A stretch of 53,716 nt of DNA from Actinomycetes bacterium (lineage in GTDB: Bacteria > Actinomycetota > Acidimicrobiia > Spongiisociales > JAHEDJ01): the NCBI GenBank assembly GCA_024641245.1, contig JAHEDK010000071.1:1-53716 (forward strand), in the 5' to 3' direction. The notes below the pieces were generated by a model, which saw only the letters and a list, made by a program, of their open reading frames with translations, searched no databases and was not told the DNA's origin. Made by a program: the position numbers and the translations under genes. Below, piece by piece: positions 52,956 through 53,716 of the stretch. How positions within the stretch are numbered: the first letter of the stretch is position 1; every line of letters starts with the position of its first letter.

Positions 52956-53137
52956 GCCCCCCTACCCCCACCTACCGGCGGCAAGCACTTCCCCCCTAAG
53001 GGGACCAGAGCCCCCCTACCTCCACCTCCGCTGCGCTCCGGCGCAGGAACCTTCCCCCCTCCGGGGGGACCGAGAGTGCATTCGCTCCCCCTTGGGGGGA
53101 GTACGCCGTATCCGCAGGATCCGGGGGGATGGGGGCT
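52956..53137. repeat. Composite G/C-palindromic repeat region, elements E6a-E6c
   Basis: E6a (52956-53006, minus), E6b (53010-53072, minus) and E6c (about 53085-53137, plus). E6b and E6c stand head to head across GAGAGTGCATTCGC. Together they fill the 307-base gap between the HPt and DUF559 genes; I see no gene here, only frames rich in Gly and Pro that follow from the repeats. Confidence 0.8.
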
Positions 53138-53149
53138 CCCGGACAACGG

Positions 53150-53513
53150 CTACTCGGTCAGATCGAGATCATCGAGGAAGTTCCCGATCGCGCCGAGCAC
53201 GTCGTCGAGTTCCATCGCGACTTCTCGATTCGTGAATCGGAGCACCCGGAATCCTCTTCCGCGCAAGAACTCGTCGCGGGGGACATCACGCTCGTCCAAG
53301 TCATGGTGCGGGCCATCTACCTCGACCACGAGACGCCGCAACAGACACACGAAATCCACAATGAACGGTCCAATCGGCTCCTGGCGGGCGGAATCGATGC
53401 CCGAGTTGTGTCCTGCGGAGCGCCGCCCACAGCGTCTTCTCAGACACCGTGAGCTCATCCCGTAGTGCTCGGGCTCGCTGTTTGGCGAAGCGAGTGGATT
53501 GCTCTCGATGCAT
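53150..53513 (-). pseudogene. DUF559 (Vsr-like) endonuclease, frameshifted
   Basis: The N-terminal part from ATG 53513 reads MHREQSTRFAKQRARALRDE, then LTVSEKTLWAALRRTQLGHRFR. The C-terminal part continues in another frame: RQEPIGPFIVDFVCLLRRLV, VEVDGPHHDL and GFRVLRFTNREVAMELDDVL. Together they form a complete DUF559 protein of about 120 residues, a PD-(D/E)xK fold related to Vsr with D in IVDF and E-x-D in VEVDG. The frames meet near 53384-53389, where one extra C in a CCGCCCGCC run would explain the shift. It could be a real mutation or a sequence error. Repeat composites lie on both sides. Confidence 0.75.
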
Positions 53514-53586
53514 GTGTTGATCATGAGGAAGAACACGTGCGCTGAGAAGACCGTTGTTGCAGAGCCCCCTACCCCGTCGGGAACGA

Positions 53587-53710
53587 GCCCCCCTACCCCT
53601 CGCCTCTCGGCGAGCGGTACTTTCCCCCCAACGGGGGGACCGAGAATGCATTCGCTCCCCCTTGGGGGGGAGTACGCCGGATCCGCAGGATCCGGGGGGA
53701 GGGGGGCCAA
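53587..53710. repeat. Composite G/C-palindromic repeat region, elements E7a-E7b
   Basis: E7a (53587-53642, minus) and E7b (53655-53707, plus) stand head to head across GAGAATGCATTCGC, the same layout as E6b-E6c on the other side of the DUF559 gene. A further partial copy starts near 53563. The window ends in or just after E7b. Confidence 0.8.
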
Positions 53711-53716
53711 CCGACA

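Noticed and set aside
52850..53146. A Gly/Pro-rich 98-codon frame between the HPt and DUF559 genes
   Set aside because: It is a direct translation of the repeat elements E6a-E6c and has no other content.

Overview
The window looks like chromosomal DNA of a high-GC bacterium, most likely an actinobacterium (Actinomycetota). The signs are an HNH/DUF222-type nuclease fragment, zinc-binding forms of S4, S14, L33 and L36, an RNA polymerase beta subunit of actinobacterial type, frequent GTG and TTG starts, and the gene order rpmG - MaoC hydratase - tRNA-Trp - secE - nusG, which resembles the rpmG-hadABC-trpT-secE-nusG block of mycobacteria. A deep-branching class such as Acidimicrobiia is plausible, but I cannot prove it from the sequence.

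Region 1 (1-1300, + strand): the end of an HNH nuclease gene cut by the window edge, and a PPOX-fold flavoprotein. Region 2 (1.3-21.4 kb, - strand): one long translation super-operon, read from 21.4 kb downwards as rpsL-rpsG-fusA-tuf-rpsJ-rplCDWB-rpsS-rplV-rpsC-rplP-rpmC-rpsQ-rplNXE-rpsZ-rpsH-rplFR-rpsE-rpmD-rplO-secY-adk-map-rpmJ-rpsM-rpsK-rpsD-rpoA-rplQ. A consensus-like promoter lies upstream of rpsL and a terminator follows rplQ. Many of these genes overlap by 1-4 bases. infA is not in its usual place between map and rpmJ. Region 3 (21.5-23.8 kb, +): a tandem-GAF sensor histidine kinase convergent with rpoC. Region 4 (23.9-40.1 kb, -): tRNA-Tyr, tRNA-Thr, tRNA-Met, a second tuf, rpmG, a MaoC-type hydratase, an ECF sigma / anti-sigma pair, tRNA-Trp, secE, nusG, rplK, rplA, an L10-type leader with attenuator, rplJ, rplL, rpoB and rpoC. 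Region 5 (40.3-53.7 kb): accessory and housekeeping genes: DUF2157-like membrane protein, a propeller-like anchored protein, HtpX protease, a large secreted subtilase, a lipoprotein, a secreted trypsin-like protease, a PIN-domain remnant, a MidA-like methyltransferase, glycogen branching enzyme, an HPt protein and a frameshifted DUF559 endonuclease.

Two repeat systems stand out and occupy different parts of the window. From 5.7 to 40.2 kb, many gaps between informational genes hold tracts of degenerate 7-bp tandem repeats whose phase is kept (usually a GT start or AC end) while the other bases vary. Several flank terminator hairpins in opposite orientations. From 42 kb to the end, a different family of 50-70 bp G/C-run palindromic elements appears between genes, in pairs on both sides of the DUF559 gene, and twice in frame inside the MidA-like methyltransferase gene.

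The two tuf genes are identical through a 1281-bp block that stops exactly at the tuf start codon and runs through the downstream heptamer tract and ribosome binding site. Their codons end almost only in G or T, unlike every neighbour. Three ribosomal proteins (S3, L4, L10) carry long acidic C-terminal tails.
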